Numbered from the stretch's first letter, positions 8,038-17,193 are shown. The stretch: DNA of 64,000 bases from Desulfobulbaceae bacterium UBA2273 (GCA_002347095.1 DDWZ01000029.1:62001-126000); one strand, 5' to 3'. Numbers and translations are program-made. Notes: a model not told the origin generated them from the sequence alone.

Positions 8038-9399
8038 ATGATGGAGAGGGAACAACAGACACGTCTTGAGCGGCCATCGGCGGACGGTACGCTCACCCGC
8101 TCGCTACTGCTTCTTCTCATGGGGGTGGGATTTGCCGCCCTCTATTATATGGGCCTCCGCAATTATCTCCTCTTCCACAGCCTGGTGGAGATCTTCAGCA
8201 TCGTCATTGCCTTTACCATCTTCATCATCGCCTGGAATTCCCGGGAACATCTGGCGGATTCCTATCTCTATCTCCTGGGAATTGCCTACCTCTTCATCGG
8301 GTTTCTCGACCTCATGCACACCCTTTCTTACAAAGGGATGCAGATTTTTACCGATTATGATTTCTATGCCAATCAGTTGTGGGTCGCCACCCGTTTTCTG
8401 GAAAGCCTCACCCTGTTGGTGGCTTTTTCCCTGACCCCGAAGCGGATAAATTTACGGCCCTATGTGCTCGAGGCCGGTTATGCGGTGGTCACCGGCCTGA
8501 TTCTGTTTTCGATTTTCCAGTGGCGGATATTTCCAATTTGCTTCATCGAAGGGGTTGGGCAGACACCTTTTAAGATCTGGAGTGAATTCGTTATCTGCGC
8601 CATTCTCGGCATGGCCACCTGGTTGGCCTACCGGCACCGGCAGCTTTTTTCTCCCCAGGTCTTCGGCTACCTCATGATCTCCCTCGTGTGTACCATCCTG
8701 TCGGAACTAGCCTTTACTTTTTACATCAGCAATTACGGCTTCTCCAATATGGTGGGCCACTACTTCAAAATCGTCTCCTTTTATATGATTTATCGGGCCA
8801 TCGTGCAGACCGGCATTCGCTCGCCCTATCAGCTTATTTTTAGGGAGCTGAAGGCCAAGGAGGCGGAGCTGGAGCGCCAGGTCGCCATTGATGAACTGAC
8901 CGATCTTTTTAACCGGCGGGCGGCCCTGGCCCTGCTCCAGAAGCACCTGAGCGCCACCCGGCGGGAGCTGAATCCGCTCACCATCTGTTACCTCGACCTG
9001 GATGGCCTAAAGCAGATCAACGATACCTTCGGCCACGCCGAGGGCGACAGTATACTCAAGGCCTTTGCCGGCCAACTGATCCGGGAGATGCGTGCCAGTG
9101 ATTATGCCTGCCGGATGGGGGGCGACGAGTTTCTGCTCATTCTGTCCCATTGCACGGAAGGGGAGGCGGTGCGTTTGGTCGAGCGCATCGAGGCGCGGGT
9201 GGCCCAGGTGAACAGTAGTTGGAGCAAGGGGTATGCGCTGGCCTTCAGCTACGGCCTGGCCCAGTGGGCCGAGGGCGAGACCATGGCGCATCTGCTGGCG
9301 TTGGCCGACACCCGGATGTATGCCCAGAAGGCCCAGAAGAAAGCGAAAACAGCGTTGCGGACTTCGCCGGTCACCGCTGCTGCCTCGTTGGCCAGTTAG
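8038..9399 (+). CDS. MASE3-GGDEF diguanylate cyclase
   Basis: The 453-residue inner-membrane protein would make cyclic di-GMP from two GTP. Residues ~20-260 form a MASE3-type sensor of about seven to eight membrane helices (HSLVEIFSIVIAFTIFIIAW, then YLYLLGIAYLFIGFLDLMHT). A short helix (LKAKEAELERQVAIDELTDL) leads to the GGDEF domain. The active site MGGDEF is intact. An RxxD product-inhibition motif (RASD) sits exactly five residues before it, so feedback inhibition is likely. Two adjacent ATGs (8038, 8041) follow AGAGG; the second has the better spacing. A strong terminator follows the gene. Confidence 0.93.
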   Translation: MMEREQQTRLERPSADGTLTRSLLLLLMGVGFAALYYMGLRNYLLFHSLVEIFSIVIAFTIFIIAWNSREHLADSYLYLLGIAYLFIGFLDLMHTLSYKGMQIFTDYDFYANQLWVATRFLESLTLLVAFSLTPKRINLRPYVLEAGYAVVTGLILFSIFQWRIFPICFIEGVGQTPFKIWSEFVICAILGMATWLAYRHRQLFSPQVFGYLMISLVCTILSELAFTFYISNYGFSNMVGHYFKIVSFYMIYRAIVQTGIRSPYQLIFRELKAKEAELERQVAIDELTDLFNRRAALALLQKHLSATRRELNPLTICYLDLDGLKQINDTFGHAEGDSILKAFAGQLIREMRASDYACRMGGDEFLLILSHCTEGEAVRLVERIEARVAQVNSSWSKGYALAFSYGLAQWAEGETMAHLLALADTRMYAQKAQKKAKTALRTSPVTAAASLAS

Positions 9400-9480
9400 T
9401 TTTGAGGCGGGTCTGGATTGCGCCGGACCCCCTATTTTTATCATCCCCGGTCCGGCGGGAAGGCATCAAGAAGAGAGGGG

Positions 9481-9525
9481 AAGCAGAAACCAGGGGCGTG
9501 TCCCTGATTTCTGCTTTTCTTTTCT
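9481..9525 (+). terminator. Terminator after the diguanylate cyclase
   Basis: AAGCAGAAA pairs with TTTCTGCTT, with an inner CAGGG/CCCTG stem, followed by a T-rich tract (TTTTCTTTTC). It points along the plus strand and ends where the convergent minus-strand gene stops. Confidence 0.8.
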
Positions 9526-10106
9526 CACCTTGCCAAGAAGGTGAGGACCACCAACGTATACACACTGCAGAGCACCAAGATCACGCCCACTTGCTGGGTG
9601 TGGCGGAAAGTAAATTCATCCACGTTGTTATGCAAAATCTCCAGTGGTTTCAGCGCGTCACGCAATGAAATCCATTCATTGGCGGCGGATTCAAATTTGC
9701 GCAACAGGCTTGGGCGAAACAGCACGATCAGGCTGACGAACAAGGCAAGCGCCGCGCCCAATAGCGCGATCAATACCATTGTCTCAAAGAACATTCCACC
9801 GTACCCTGAACCGGCGCTGGTTGTATCAATCTGTACGCTGAAAAAATACAGGACATACATCGCCCCCGCTGACGTAACTAAACCGCTGGCGCGGCGATAA
9901 CGGTAAAACCAAGAATCAGCATTGATGGGGATGTTTAACATTCTGTCGAAGGAACCCGTGGAAATCCAGCGGTTGGCAATCGGGCCCGCGCGCAGCAACC
10001 AGTGCGGTCGTAAAATCAAAATGGCACCGGCAAGCAAGCCGGCAACGCTGCCTGTCATAAGAAAGATCGGCAATGCGCTGAGCAGTACGGATTCGATGAT
10101 GGTCAT
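9525..10106 (-). CDS. Uncharacterised inner-membrane protein with internal duplication
   Basis: A 193-residue membrane protein with about four hydrophobic segments (near residues 5-33, 73-92, 107-130, 170-190). The two halves are similar: RPHWLLRAGPIANRWIS in the first and RPSLLRKFESAANEWIS in the second. Each is followed by an acidic/aromatic stretch and a membrane helix ending in a YVLYF- or YTLVVL-like segment. I do not recognise the family. The start at 10106 follows AAGGAG. It converges on the diguanylate cyclase gene and shares the terminator region. No charged catalytic motif is evident; a structural or transport-accessory role is only a guess. Confidence 0.75.
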   Translation of the reverse strand: MTIIESVLLSALPIFLMTGSVAGLLAGAILILRPHWLLRAGPIANRWISTGSFDRMLNIPINADSWFYRYRRASGLVTSAGAMYVLYFFSVQIDTTSAGSGYGGMFFETMVLIALLGAALALFVSLIVLFRPSLLRKFESAANEWISLRDALKPLEILHNNVDEFTFRHTQQVGVILVLCSVYTLVVLTFLAR

Positions 10107-10231
10107 GGTTTGCTCCTTAGTTCAATGCCAGGGAAATCAGGGACACTCCCCGATTTTCGTGCGGTTGGTTTTCGCAGAGAGCGATATTGTCTGATAGGGT
10201 ATGGAATATCACTGGAAAAGTAAACCGATAT

Positions 10232-11191
10232 CTATTCCAGCAATCCCTGAACTGCCAGCGGCAAGGGGGCGAAAAATTTCAGCTCCTTGCCTGTTGCCGG
10301 ATGGCTGAGGCGAAGGCTCGATGCGTGCAGCGCCTGGCGGGGCAGACGGAGGAGGGCGTGGTCGGCCTCGCTCAGCCGGTCTTCCTGGAAACGGAGGAAA
10401 AGCTGCTCGTCCACCCCATAGAGCTTGTCGCCCACCACCGGAAAGCCCAGGTGCAACAGGGTGGCGCGGATCTGATGGCAGCGGCCGGTGTGCGGCCGTG
10501 CTTCCAGCAGGCTCAGGTTGGTGTCGTTTGCGCTCCAGATGCGCCGGAACTGGGTGCTGGATGCCACGGCGCCGGGCGGCACAGCGCATTGCTCCGGATA
10601 GAACCGCATCTTTTTGCGGATCGCGCTCTCCGGGTCCCCCCCCAGCCAGCCCGTGGCCTCCACCGTGCGTGGCGTGTCCGGGAAAACCCCTTCCACCACC
10701 ACCTGATAGATCTTCTCCACCCGGTGCTGGGCAAACTGATCCTGGCACAGACGGGCCGCAGCCTTGCTCTTTGCCACCAGCACGAGGCCGGAGGTCTCCC
10801 GGTCCAGCCGGTTGATGAACCTTGGGTCGGCAAGATTATGATGTTCCTTGAGCAGGGCCCAGAGGGTGTGGGCGAAGAAGCGGCCGCCGGGATGGCAGGG
10901 CAGGGGAGCGGGCTTGTTGATCACCAGCAGGTCGTCATCCTCGTGGAGCACGGTGTAGTTGGGGTCAACCGGGGGTTCCACCAGGGCGGGCATCAGGTAG
11001 ACGAGCAGGTCGCCGGGGGCCAGGATGGTGCCCCCCCGCGCCTCGGCACCGTTGAGCAGAAAACGGTGGGCTGCCAGCTCCGCCTGCCATTCCTCCCGGC
11101 TCCGGTAGGTGAAGCGTTGGCTGACGAAATCGAGGAGCGGCTGGCCGGCCTGTTGGGGCTGGATGCGCACCGAGGTTTTTCTTTGCATCAT
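10232..11191 (-). CDS. RluA-family RNA pseudouridine synthase
   Basis: The 319-residue enzyme isomerises uridine to pseudouridine in rRNA or tRNA. It has an N-terminal S4-like region (residues ~15-65), then the catalytic domain. The signature FINRLDRETSGLVLVAK contains the catalytic Asp (RLD). The later ARPHTGRCHQIRATLLHLG is the conserved motif of the RluA/RluC/RluD group. Which nucleotide it modifies cannot be predicted. The start codon is one of two adjacent ATGs, with no strong ribosome site. The gene lies about 105 bases downstream, on the same strand, of the outer-membrane efflux gene but is separated from it by an inverted repeat. Confidence 0.9.
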   Translation of the reverse strand: MMQRKTSVRIQPQQAGQPLLDFVSQRFTYRSREEWQAELAAHRFLLNGAEARGGTILAPGDLLVYLMPALVEPPVDPNYTVLHEDDDLLVINKPAPLPCHPGGRFFAHTLWALLKEHHNLADPRFINRLDRETSGLVLVAKSKAAARLCQDQFAQHRVEKIYQVVVEGVFPDTPRTVEATGWLGGDPESAIRKKMRFYPEQCAVPPGAVASSTQFRRIWSANDTNLSLLEARPHTGRCHQIRATLLHLGFPVVGDKLYGVDEQLFLRFQEDRLSEADHALLRLPRQALHASSLRLSHPATGKELKFFAPLPLAVQGLLE

Positions 11192-11234
11192 TGCTTGGTC
11201 ATGTGTGACAAGCCCCTGATTTGGTTACAGCAGT

Positions 11235-11342
11235 CCTTCGACAGGCTCAGGACGAGCGGATAATTCATCGAAAGACTCGGGGGTGCAGTGTTGGCGGCTG
11301 AGAATCAATCAGTTTCCCGTTCGCCCTGAGCCTGTCGAGGGG
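11235..11342. repeat. Dispersed GACAGGCTCAG inverted repeat, locus 1
   Basis: The left arm (11235-11259, CCTTCGACAGGCTCAGGAC...) and the right arm (11316-11342, ...GCCCTGAGCCTGTCGAGGGG) are near-complementary, separated by about 56 bases. The same sequence family recurs at about 21.9-22.0 kb and 36.0 kb. The right arm overlaps the 3' end of the outer-membrane efflux gene. Confidence 0.8.
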
Positions 11343-12777
11343 TCGCCTCTTCCGTTTGCCAGCCGCCGCCCAGCGCCTTATACAGGGCAACGAGATTGGT
11401 GGAAACGGTGCGGCTGGACTGGGCCAGGGCATCCTCGGCGGTATAGAGAGAACGCTGGGCGTCCAGCACGGCGAGGAAATCGTTTTGCCCCGCGGTATAG
11501 AGGGAGGTGGCCAGTTCCACCGCGGTACGGTTGGCTGCCACGGCCTGGGCCATGGCTTGGCGATGCTCTTCCTCCTTGGTCGAGGCGATCAGGGCGTTTT
11601 CCACCTCCCGCAGGGCATTGAGCACTGTCTGTTCATAGGCCAGAAGCTCTTCTTCCTGGAGGGCTTTTTTCAGCTCCAGATTGGAGCGGGTGCGGCCCAT
11701 GTCAAAGAGCGGCCAGTTCAGGGCCGGGCCGAGGGACCAGAAGCTGCTGGCGGTGTTGAAGAGTGCATTGGAATTGGTATTCTGGTAGCCGAAGGCTCCG
11801 GAGATGGTGAATTTGGGAAAGAGATCGGCCTTGGCCACCCCGATCCGGGCGGTGGCTGCATGGATCTTCGCAATCGCCCTGCGGATGTCGGGCCTGCGCA
11901 GGAGCAGGTCCGAAGGCAGCCCCACGGGCACCGTGGCCTGGGCCGCTGGCAACGGTGCCTCCGGGGTCAGTTCCGCCAAGAGGGCGGACGGTTCGCCGCC
12001 CAACAGCAGGCTGAGGCTGTAAATGGTTTGCCGAACCTGCGCCTCCAGCAGCGGGATCTGTCCGGCCGTGGTGGCGGCCAGGGCTTCCGCCCGCACCACA
12101 TCGAGCTTGCTGGCAAAGCCCACGTTGAAACGCTGGCGGGTCAGGTCGGCGGTGTGGGCCTGGGCCTTGAGATTCTCGCGGGCAATGGCGAGCCGCTGCT
12201 GCAAGGAGCGCAGGTTCAGGTAGTTGCTGGCCACCTCGGCGCTCAGGCTCACCAGCAGGTCGTTGCGGTTTTCCATGGCCGCGTCGAGATCCGCGCCCGC
12301 TGCTTCAACTCCGCGCCGCAAGCCGCCGAAGAGATCGATCTCCCACCCGGCATCAAATCCTGCCTGGTAGAGATTGGAGGTCGTCACCTCGCTCCGGGTC
12401 GAAGATGCCGGAGTCCGGCTGCGGGTAAGCGAGGCATTGGTGTTCACGGTCGGGCCGAGGTCCGCCCCGGCGATGCCCATGGAGGCGCGCGCTTGGCGGA
12501 TGCGGCTTTGGGCCATGCGCAGGTCCAGATTGGCCTGCATGCCCCGCTCCACCAGGGAGGTGAGCTGGGGATCGTTGAAGATCGTCCACCATTGGGCCAG
12601 GTTTTGTTCCGCTGTGGGCGCACCCTCTGCGTCGGTAGGAACGGTGGGCGCTTGCCCCAGCCACTGGGAGGAGACCTTGGCCTCCGGGCGTTGAAAATCA
12701 GGGCCAACCATGCAACTGGCCAGGAGGGGCAGGCAGAGGCAGAGGGCCAGGGAGGTTCGGTATGGTTTGGGGATCAT
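11305..12777 (-). CDS. Outer-membrane efflux channel lipoprotein (TolC/OprM/NodT type)
   Basis: The 490-residue protein forms the outer-membrane exit duct of a tripartite pump. It begins with a lipoprotein signal ending in LLASC (lipobox), followed by VGPDFQRP, the family's standard mature start. Two long coiled-coil OEP repeats follow (MQANLDLRMAQSRIRQARAS; LVSLSAEVASNYLNLRSLQQ; then the second half with PSDLLLRRPDIRRA). It is the last gene of the efflux operon. The start at 12777 follows AAGGAG. The last ~10 residues (RQAQGERETD) are encoded by the arm of a dispersed inverted repeat, so the tail is probably an acquired extension. A ~104-base hairpin separates it from the permease gene. Confidence 0.93.
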   Translation of the reverse strand: MIPKPYRTSLALCLCLPLLASCMVGPDFQRPEAKVSSQWLGQAPTVPTDAEGAPTAEQNLAQWWTIFNDPQLTSLVERGMQANLDLRMAQSRIRQARASMGIAGADLGPTVNTNASLTRSRTPASSTRSEVTTSNLYQAGFDAGWEIDLFGGLRRGVEAAGADLDAAMENRNDLLVSLSAEVASNYLNLRSLQQRLAIARENLKAQAHTADLTRQRFNVGFASKLDVVRAEALAATTAGQIPLLEAQVRQTIYSLSLLLGGEPSALLAELTPEAPLPAAQATVPVGLPSDLLLRRPDIRRAIAKIHAATARIGVAKADLFPKFTISGAFGYQNTNSNALFNTASSFWSLGPALNWPLFDMGRTRSNLELKKALQEEELLAYEQTVLNALREVENALIASTKEEEHRQAMAQAVAANRTAVELATSLYTAGQNDFLAVLDAQRSLYTAEDALAQSSRTVSTNLVALYKALGGGWQTEEATPRQAQGERETD

Positions 12778-12881
12778 GGGGATGCTCCTTATAATAAAGA
12801 TGTGCCGGGAGGTTGGCCCGGTCATTATTTACACAATAACGGTCAGCTCGGAGTAGGGAAATAAGGCTAAACCCCGAACGG

Positions 12882-12985
12882 TAATTGTTTAGCAGTGCCG
12901 TAGCTGCTAGGCAGAAGCCTGCGATGTGTGCTAGTGCACATGAGCAGGCTGATAACAACGCAGATGCGGTGCTGCTAAACAATTA
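12882..12985. repeat. ~104-bp imperfect hairpin element between efflux genes
   Basis: Left arm 12882-12907 (TAATTGTTTAGCAG...) and right arm 12960-12985 pair at about 22 of 26 positions. Within it AGCCTGC / GCAGGCT and ATGTG / CACAT form an inner stem around a small loop. The right arm contains the TAA stop codon of the permease gene. It could modulate downstream expression of the outer-membrane gene, or be a palindromic mobile repeat. Confidence 0.8.
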
Positions 12986-14350
12986 TTCATAACGCAGGGC
13001 CTCGATGGGATCGAGCCGCGAGGCCTTCCAGGCCGGATAGAATCCGAAGATGATTCCCACCCCGGCCGAAACCAGCACCGCGGTGGCAATGGCCGCGGGC
13101 GAGGTCTCCACCGGCCACTTGAGCAGGAACCGGACCAGCAGGGAGCCGCCGTGTCCGAGGACGATGCCCATGGCCCCGCCGGTGAGGCAGAGGACCACCG
13201 CCTCCACCAAAAACTGGCGGAGAATGTCGCGGCCCCGGGCGCCGACAGCCATGCGCAGCCCGATCTCCCGCGTCCGTTCGGTAACCGAAACGAGCATGAT
13301 GTTCATGATCCCCACCCCGCCCACGACCAGGGAAATCATGGCCACGGCCAGGAGCAGGTTGGTCATCAGTTTGGTTGTGGTGGAGAGGGTGCGAGTCAGT
13401 TCGGCCATGTCGCGGAGGTTGAAATCATCCGGGGCGTCGGCGCGGATGCGGTGCCGTTCCCGGAGCACCCCGGAGATCTGCTCAATGGCCAGGGGAATCT
13501 CCGCCGAGCTGTTGGCTGCGAGCATGATCTGGTCGATATTGGCAAAGCGCACCGGCATGGGGTTGTTGGCCTGCTGGACAGCGGAACGTTCCGGATAGAG
13601 GCTGCGCTGGGCCGTGGGATAGAGATTGGACAGGGTATTCACCGAGTCGCTGGCAACCGAGGCGCTCTGATTGGCGGTGGAGGCGCTCGCGCCGGTGACC
13701 CGGTATTTGATGGTGGTCCAGGGCGCGAGGATGACATCGTCCTGGTCGAAGCCCATCATGTTGGCGCCCTTGGGGCTCAGCACGCCGACCACCCGAAAGG
13801 CGATGTTTTTGATCCGGATCTCCTTGCCCACCGCGGATTCACCATCGAACAGTTCCCGGACCAGGCTTTGGCCTAGAATGCAAACCCGGTTGCCGTTTAA
13901 GACATCCCGGTCGTTGAAGGGCTCGCCTTCGGCCAGGATGGACCAGTCCTGCACGTCGAGATAGGCCGGGGTCGTGCCGTAGATGGCGTTGGGTACCCAG
14001 TTGCGGTTGCCGTACACCACCTGGGTGCGGGCCCGGACCATGGGCGCGGCGTTGCGTACGGCCGGGCATTCCCGTAAGATGGCCTGGCAATCTTCCGGGG
14101 TCAGGGTGGTGGTGGTGCCCGCGCCGAAGGAGACTCCGCCGCTGGAGGCGGTGCCGGGCCGGATCACCAAAACATTGGCCCCCATGCTGGCAATGGTTTT
14201 TTTCAGCGCGCCCGAGGCGCCGGCGCCGATCTCCATCATGGCGATGACCGCGCCCACGCCGATGACGATGCCCAAGGTGGTGAGCATGGCCCGCATGGGA
14301 TTGCGGCGCAAGGTGCGGAAGGCGGTGCGGGCGGTGGTATACATCATCAT
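12983..14350 (-). CDS. MacB-like ABC transporter permease (FtsX type)
   Basis: The 455-residue inner-membrane permease works with the ATPase encoded just upstream. It has an N-terminal membrane helix ([20 protein letters not shown], ~20-40), a large periplasmic MacB_PCD domain (~45-315) and three C-terminal helices forming the FtsX domain (~325-445), including [20 protein letters not shown], the hallmark of MacB-type mechanotransmitters. The C-terminus ends in the usual [11 protein letters not shown]. Its ATG overlaps the TGA of the ATPase gene by the ATGA pattern, so the two are translationally coupled. In classic MacB the ATPase and permease are fused; here they are separate genes. Confidence 0.95.
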   Translation of the reverse strand: MMMYTTARTAFRTLRRNPMRAMLTTLGIVIGVGAVIAMMEIGAGASGALKKTIASMGANVLVIRPGTASSGGVSFGAGTTTTLTPEDCQAILRECPAVRNAAPMVRARTQVVYGNRNWVPNAIYGTTPAYLDVQDWSILAEGEPFNDRDVLNGNRVCILGQSLVRELFDGESAVGKEIRIKNIAFRVVGVLSPKGANMMGFDQDDVILAPWTTIKYRVTGASASTANQSASVASDSVNTLSNLYPTAQRSLYPERSAVQQANNPMPVRFANIDQIMLAANSSAEIPLAIEQISGVLRERHRIRADAPDDFNLRDMAELTRTLSTTTKLMTNLLLAVAMISLVVGGVGIMNIMLVSVTERTREIGLRMAVGARGRDILRQFLVEAVVLCLTGGAMGIVLGHGGSLLVRFLLKWPVETSPAAIATAVLVSAGVGIIFGFYPAWKASRLDPIEALRYE

Positions 14351-15075
14351 GGTGCGCCTGCCGTGGTTTTCGGTTTTGACTCGGCTGCAGGGGGGGCATC
14401 GCCCTGGATCACCCCGTCGTCCATGCGGATCACCCGGTTGGCGTGTCCCGCCACCTTGGGGTCATGGGTCACCATGATGATGGTGATATGGTCCTCGGTG
14501 TGGAGCCGCTCGAACATCTGCAGCACCTCTTCGCTGGTTTTGGAATCCAGGTTGCCGGTGGGCTCATCAGCAAAGAGCACCGGCGGGCGGTTGATCAGGG
14601 CCCGGGCGATGGCCACCCGCTGCTGCTGGCCGCCGGAAAGTTGGGCGGGATGATGGTCCAGCCGGTCGGCCAGCCCCACCCGGCTCAGCATCTCCGCGGC
14701 CCGCTCCCTGGCCTCGCGTTCGCTCAAGTGCTCGGCTCCATAGGAGAGCGGCATGGCCACGTTTTCGATGGCGCTGGTTCTGGCCAGCAGGTTGAAGCTC
14801 TGGAAGACAAAGCCCAGCTTGCGGTTGCGAAGCAGGGCCCGCTCGTCGGCGGAAAGCTGGGAGACCTCCTGGCCTTCCAGCCAGTATTCGCCCGCGCTCG
14901 GCCGGTCCAGGCAGCCCAGGATATTCATCAGGGTGGATTTGCCGGAGCCGGACGACCCGGTGAGCGCGACCAGCTCCCCCTGCCGGATGGCTAAAGAGAT
15001 GCCTTTCAGCACGGGCACCGCGATGTCGCCCATCTGGTAGGTCTTTTCGATCCCGCGCAGGGTAATGAGTTCCAT
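14347..15075 (-). CDS. MacB/LolD-type ABC transporter ATPase
   Basis: A 242-residue cytosolic ATPase that powers the permease. Walker A is GSSGSGKST (about residues 40-48), the signature is [14 protein letters not shown], Walker B is [12 protein letters not shown], and the switch His lies in [11 protein letters not shown]. All catalytic elements are intact. I chose the ATG at 15075 because it begins the conserved [13 protein letters not shown] start. The same frame stays open far upstream, but there it is only antisense-like coding within the adaptor gene. It lies 7 bases after the adaptor stop, with a weak AGGG upstream. A Pro/Lys-rich tail follows the ABC domain. Confidence 0.95.
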   Translation of the reverse strand: MELITLRGIEKTYQMGDIAVPVLKGISLAIRQGELVALTGSSGSGKSTLMNILGCLDRPSAGEYWLEGQEVSQLSADERALLRNRKLGFVFQSFNLLARTSAIENVAMPLSYGAEHLSEREARERAAEMLSRVGLADRLDHHPAQLSGGQQQRVAIARALINRPPVLFADEPTGNLDSKTSEEVLQMFERLHTEDHITIIMVTHDPKVAGHANRVIRMDDGVIQGDAPPAAESKPKTTAGAP

Positions 15076-15082
15076 GGCAGCC

Positions 15083-16363
15083 CTATTTGGCCCCGCTGTT
15101 TTTCTTCCCGGCGCCGAACTTGGGGGTGAAGGGGCTGCCGCCCGCGCTCCCGTTCTTGTCGGCCTCGGACATCCGTATCCCGGTGATAACCTGCATCCCC
15201 TCGCGCAGCTCCGTGCTCTCCACCGCGGTGTTGATGCCGTCGCTGGGCCCGGTTTGGACCTCGATCCTGCGGGGGTTCTGTTTCTCGTCCAGCACCCAGA
15301 GGCTGCCGCCGGCCGGGCCTTTTGTCGAGTCTGGCCCCTTGCCTTCTTTTTTCGTGCGGCCCTCGCTCTCGCCCTCCTTGGCAGGCGGGTTCCAGCGCAG
15401 GGCCGCGTTGGGCGCCTGGAGTACATTCTCCAGCTTTTGCAATTGGAACAGAACATTGGCGGTGAGATAGGGCAGGAGCCGGCCATCAGCGTTATCGGTG
15501 GATATCTCCACCGTGTAGGTCACCACGTTCTGGGTCATGGCGGCGTTGAGCCGGATCTTGCCCACCTCGCCCCGGAAGGTTTCATTGGGGAAGGCGTCCA
15601 CCGTGAAGGTCACGGGCTGGCCGGGGTGGATTTTGCCGATATCCGCCTCGTTCACCGCCACCCAGACCTGGATGCGGGTAAGATCCTTGGCCAGCAGGAA
15701 GAGGCTCGGCGCATTGAGGCTCGCCACCACGGTCTGGCCGATGTTGACTCGCCGGTCGACGATGATGCCCTTAACCGGCGAGGTGATGGTGCAGTAGCCG
15801 AGGTTGCGTTGGGCGCGCTTGAGCGCCGCCTCGGCCTGGCGGATTGAGGCCTCGCTTACCGCCACCTGGGCCAGCGCGGTTTTCTGCGCCGCTTCGTACC
15901 CCTCATAACTGGATTGCGACAAGGCTTGGGAGGGGCCGAGCTGTTGGGCCCGTTTCCATTCCTGTTCGGTTCGGAAAAGATCCGCCTTGGCCTTTTGCAA
16001 TCCGGCCTTGTTCGAGAGGAGCTGGGCTTCGGCCTGGGCCACGTCGGCTGCGTAAAGCGAGTCGTCGATCCGGGCCAGCACCGTGCCCGCCTCAACCAGC
16101 GAGCCGTAGTCCACGGTTTTGTCCTTGGCGTCCTTGCCAAAGGAGACGATCCGTCCGGCTACCTGGGCGCCGACGTCGATGACCTCTTCCGGTTCCACGG
16201 TGCCGGTGGCGTTGATGGTAACCACCAGATCCCCGCGCTTGAGCTCGGCGGTCCGGTAGGCAAGGCTATTTCCCTGGCTCCGGGTAAGCTGCCAGGCGGC
16301 CAGGCCGACGAGAAGCAGCACGGCGACGAGGGCGATAAGGGCTTTTTTGCCGGGGTGTTTCAT
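15083..16363 (-). CDS. MacA-like periplasmic adaptor subunit
   Basis: The 426-residue membrane-fusion protein links the inner-membrane ABC permease to the outer-membrane channel. An N-terminal membrane anchor (ALIALVAVLLLVGLAAWQL, ~9-27) is followed by a barrel-sandwich hybrid domain (ATGTVEPEEVIDVGAQVAG), a long alpha-helical hairpin (~105-190), and the second lipoyl half with GIIVDRRVNIGQTV. A beta-barrel follows (VWVAVNEADIGKIHPGQPV). A lysine-rich insert near residues 345-365 is unusual for the family. Its start overlaps the stop of the regulator gene by ATGA. The four transport genes and the regulator therefore form one operon. Confidence 0.94.
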   Translation of the reverse strand: MKHPGKKALIALVAVLLLVGLAAWQLTRSQGNSLAYRTAELKRGDLVVTINATGTVEPEEVIDVGAQVAGRIVSFGKDAKDKTVDYGSLVEAGTVLARIDDSLYAADVAQAEAQLLSNKAGLQKAKADLFRTEQEWKRAQQLGPSQALSQSSYEGYEAAQKTALAQVAVSEASIRQAEAALKRAQRNLGYCTITSPVKGIIVDRRVNIGQTVVASLNAPSLFLLAKDLTRIQVWVAVNEADIGKIHPGQPVTFTVDAFPNETFRGEVGKIRLNAAMTQNVVTYTVEISTDNADGRLLPYLTANVLFQLQKLENVLQAPNAALRWNPPAKEGESEGRTKKEGKGPDSTKGPAGGSLWVLDEKQNPRRIEVQTGPSDGINTAVESTELREGMQVITGIRMSEADKNGSAGGSPFTPKFGAGKKNSGAK

Positions 16364-17037
16364 GGGCCAACCTCTGTGTGGGATTGTTGCGGATGGTGGT
16401 GGCGGAGCGCACGGATTCCAGCCAGGCTGAAGCGGGTGACATGGTCCGCCAGTTGTTCCACATTTTCGAGCAGGGATTCAAAGCCGGTGGTGGGCAGCCC
16501 CTGCACACTCTTGCGGCACCGGGCGTGGAGCAAGGGGCCGAAACACTGGGCCCGGATGGACATGGCGCAGAGCTGCACTTCCTGGGAGTCGGGTTTTTTG
16601 TCCAGCAATTCGCAGACCAGGAGCGTGAGGCCTTTGAATATCTGCTCCATCGATTCCTGCGTGGCCGTGGCCAGGAGACCGGTGGGGTTTGCCATCTCCT
16701 TGTGGAAGATGTCGAAATCATGGCTTTGCGGGTCGGTGATCCGCCGCATGATCGCACGGATCCGCCCGTGCAGACGTTCTTCCGCCGGGGCCTCGGCCGG
16801 AATGCCGCCGTCCGGGGGATAGATGCTCAAGGAGCGGGTGAAGGCATAGCGCCAGCTCTCCACGTACAGGGCCTCCTTGCTGCCGAAATGGTAGCTGACC
16901 GCGGCGGTGTTGGCTTCTGCCTGCTTGCAGATCTCGGCGATGGTCGTCTCTCGGAAGCCTTTGGCGGCAAAGATTTCGCCTGCGGCCATCAGCAGATTCT
17001 GGCGGGTTTCCTGGCCGTCGCTTCGTTGTTTTCGCAC
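16360..17037 (-). CDS. TetR-family regulator with CerR-type C-terminal domain
   Basis: A 225-residue repressor. The N-terminal helix-turn-helix (TIAEICKQAEANTAAVSYHFGSKEALY, ~30-55 in part) is typical of TetR proteins. The remainder resembles the CerR/DUF1956 ligand domain found in regulators of efflux genes. It is the first gene of the efflux operon and overlaps the adaptor gene by four bases. The start is a GTG at 17035-17037, preceded by AAAGGA. A 30-base AT-rich palindrome lies just upstream and is the likely operator. Autorepression relieved by a pump substrate is therefore inferred. Confidence 0.9.
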   Translation of the reverse strand: MRKQRSDGQETRQNLLMAAGEIFAAKGFRETTIAEICKQAEANTAAVSYHFGSKEALYVESWRYAFTRSLSIYPPDGGIPAEAPAEERLHGRIRAIMRRITDPQSHDFDIFHKEMANPTGLLATATQESMEQIFKGLTLLVCELLDKKPDSQEVQLCAMSIRAQCFGPLLHARCRKSVQGLPTTGFESLLENVEQLADHVTRFSLAGIRALRHHHPQQSHTEVGP

Positions 17038-17052
17038 GGGATAGGTCCTTTA

Positions 17053-17082
17053 AAATAAGTTAAATGTATATTTGATTTATTT
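17053..17082. promoter_or_regulatory. Probable operator of the TetR-controlled efflux operon
   Basis: A 30-base imperfect palindrome (AAATAAGTTAAAT... / ...TTTGATTTATTT; roughly 22-24 of 30 positions symmetrical) ends 15 bases before the GTG start of the regulator gene. It is much more AT-rich than its surroundings. Position and symmetry fit a TetR-type operator overlapping the operon promoter. Confidence 0.65.
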
Positions 17083-17193
17083 GCCCGGCTGCGTCAAGGG
17101 TTTTCGAGCAGGGGGCGTCTCGGTAAGTGTGCGCCATTTTTTGCGAGGGCATCATTTTTTGAAACAGGGAGGGAAATATGGTACAGAGGGGGC

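Noticed and set aside
11356..12864. 502-codon plus-strand open frame
   Set aside because: It is the antisense shadow of the outer-membrane efflux gene in GC-rich DNA.
12882..12985. Integron attC-like site
   Set aside because: GTTTAGC and GCTAAAC are present but in the opposite order from attC, and no integron integrase or cassette array is nearby.
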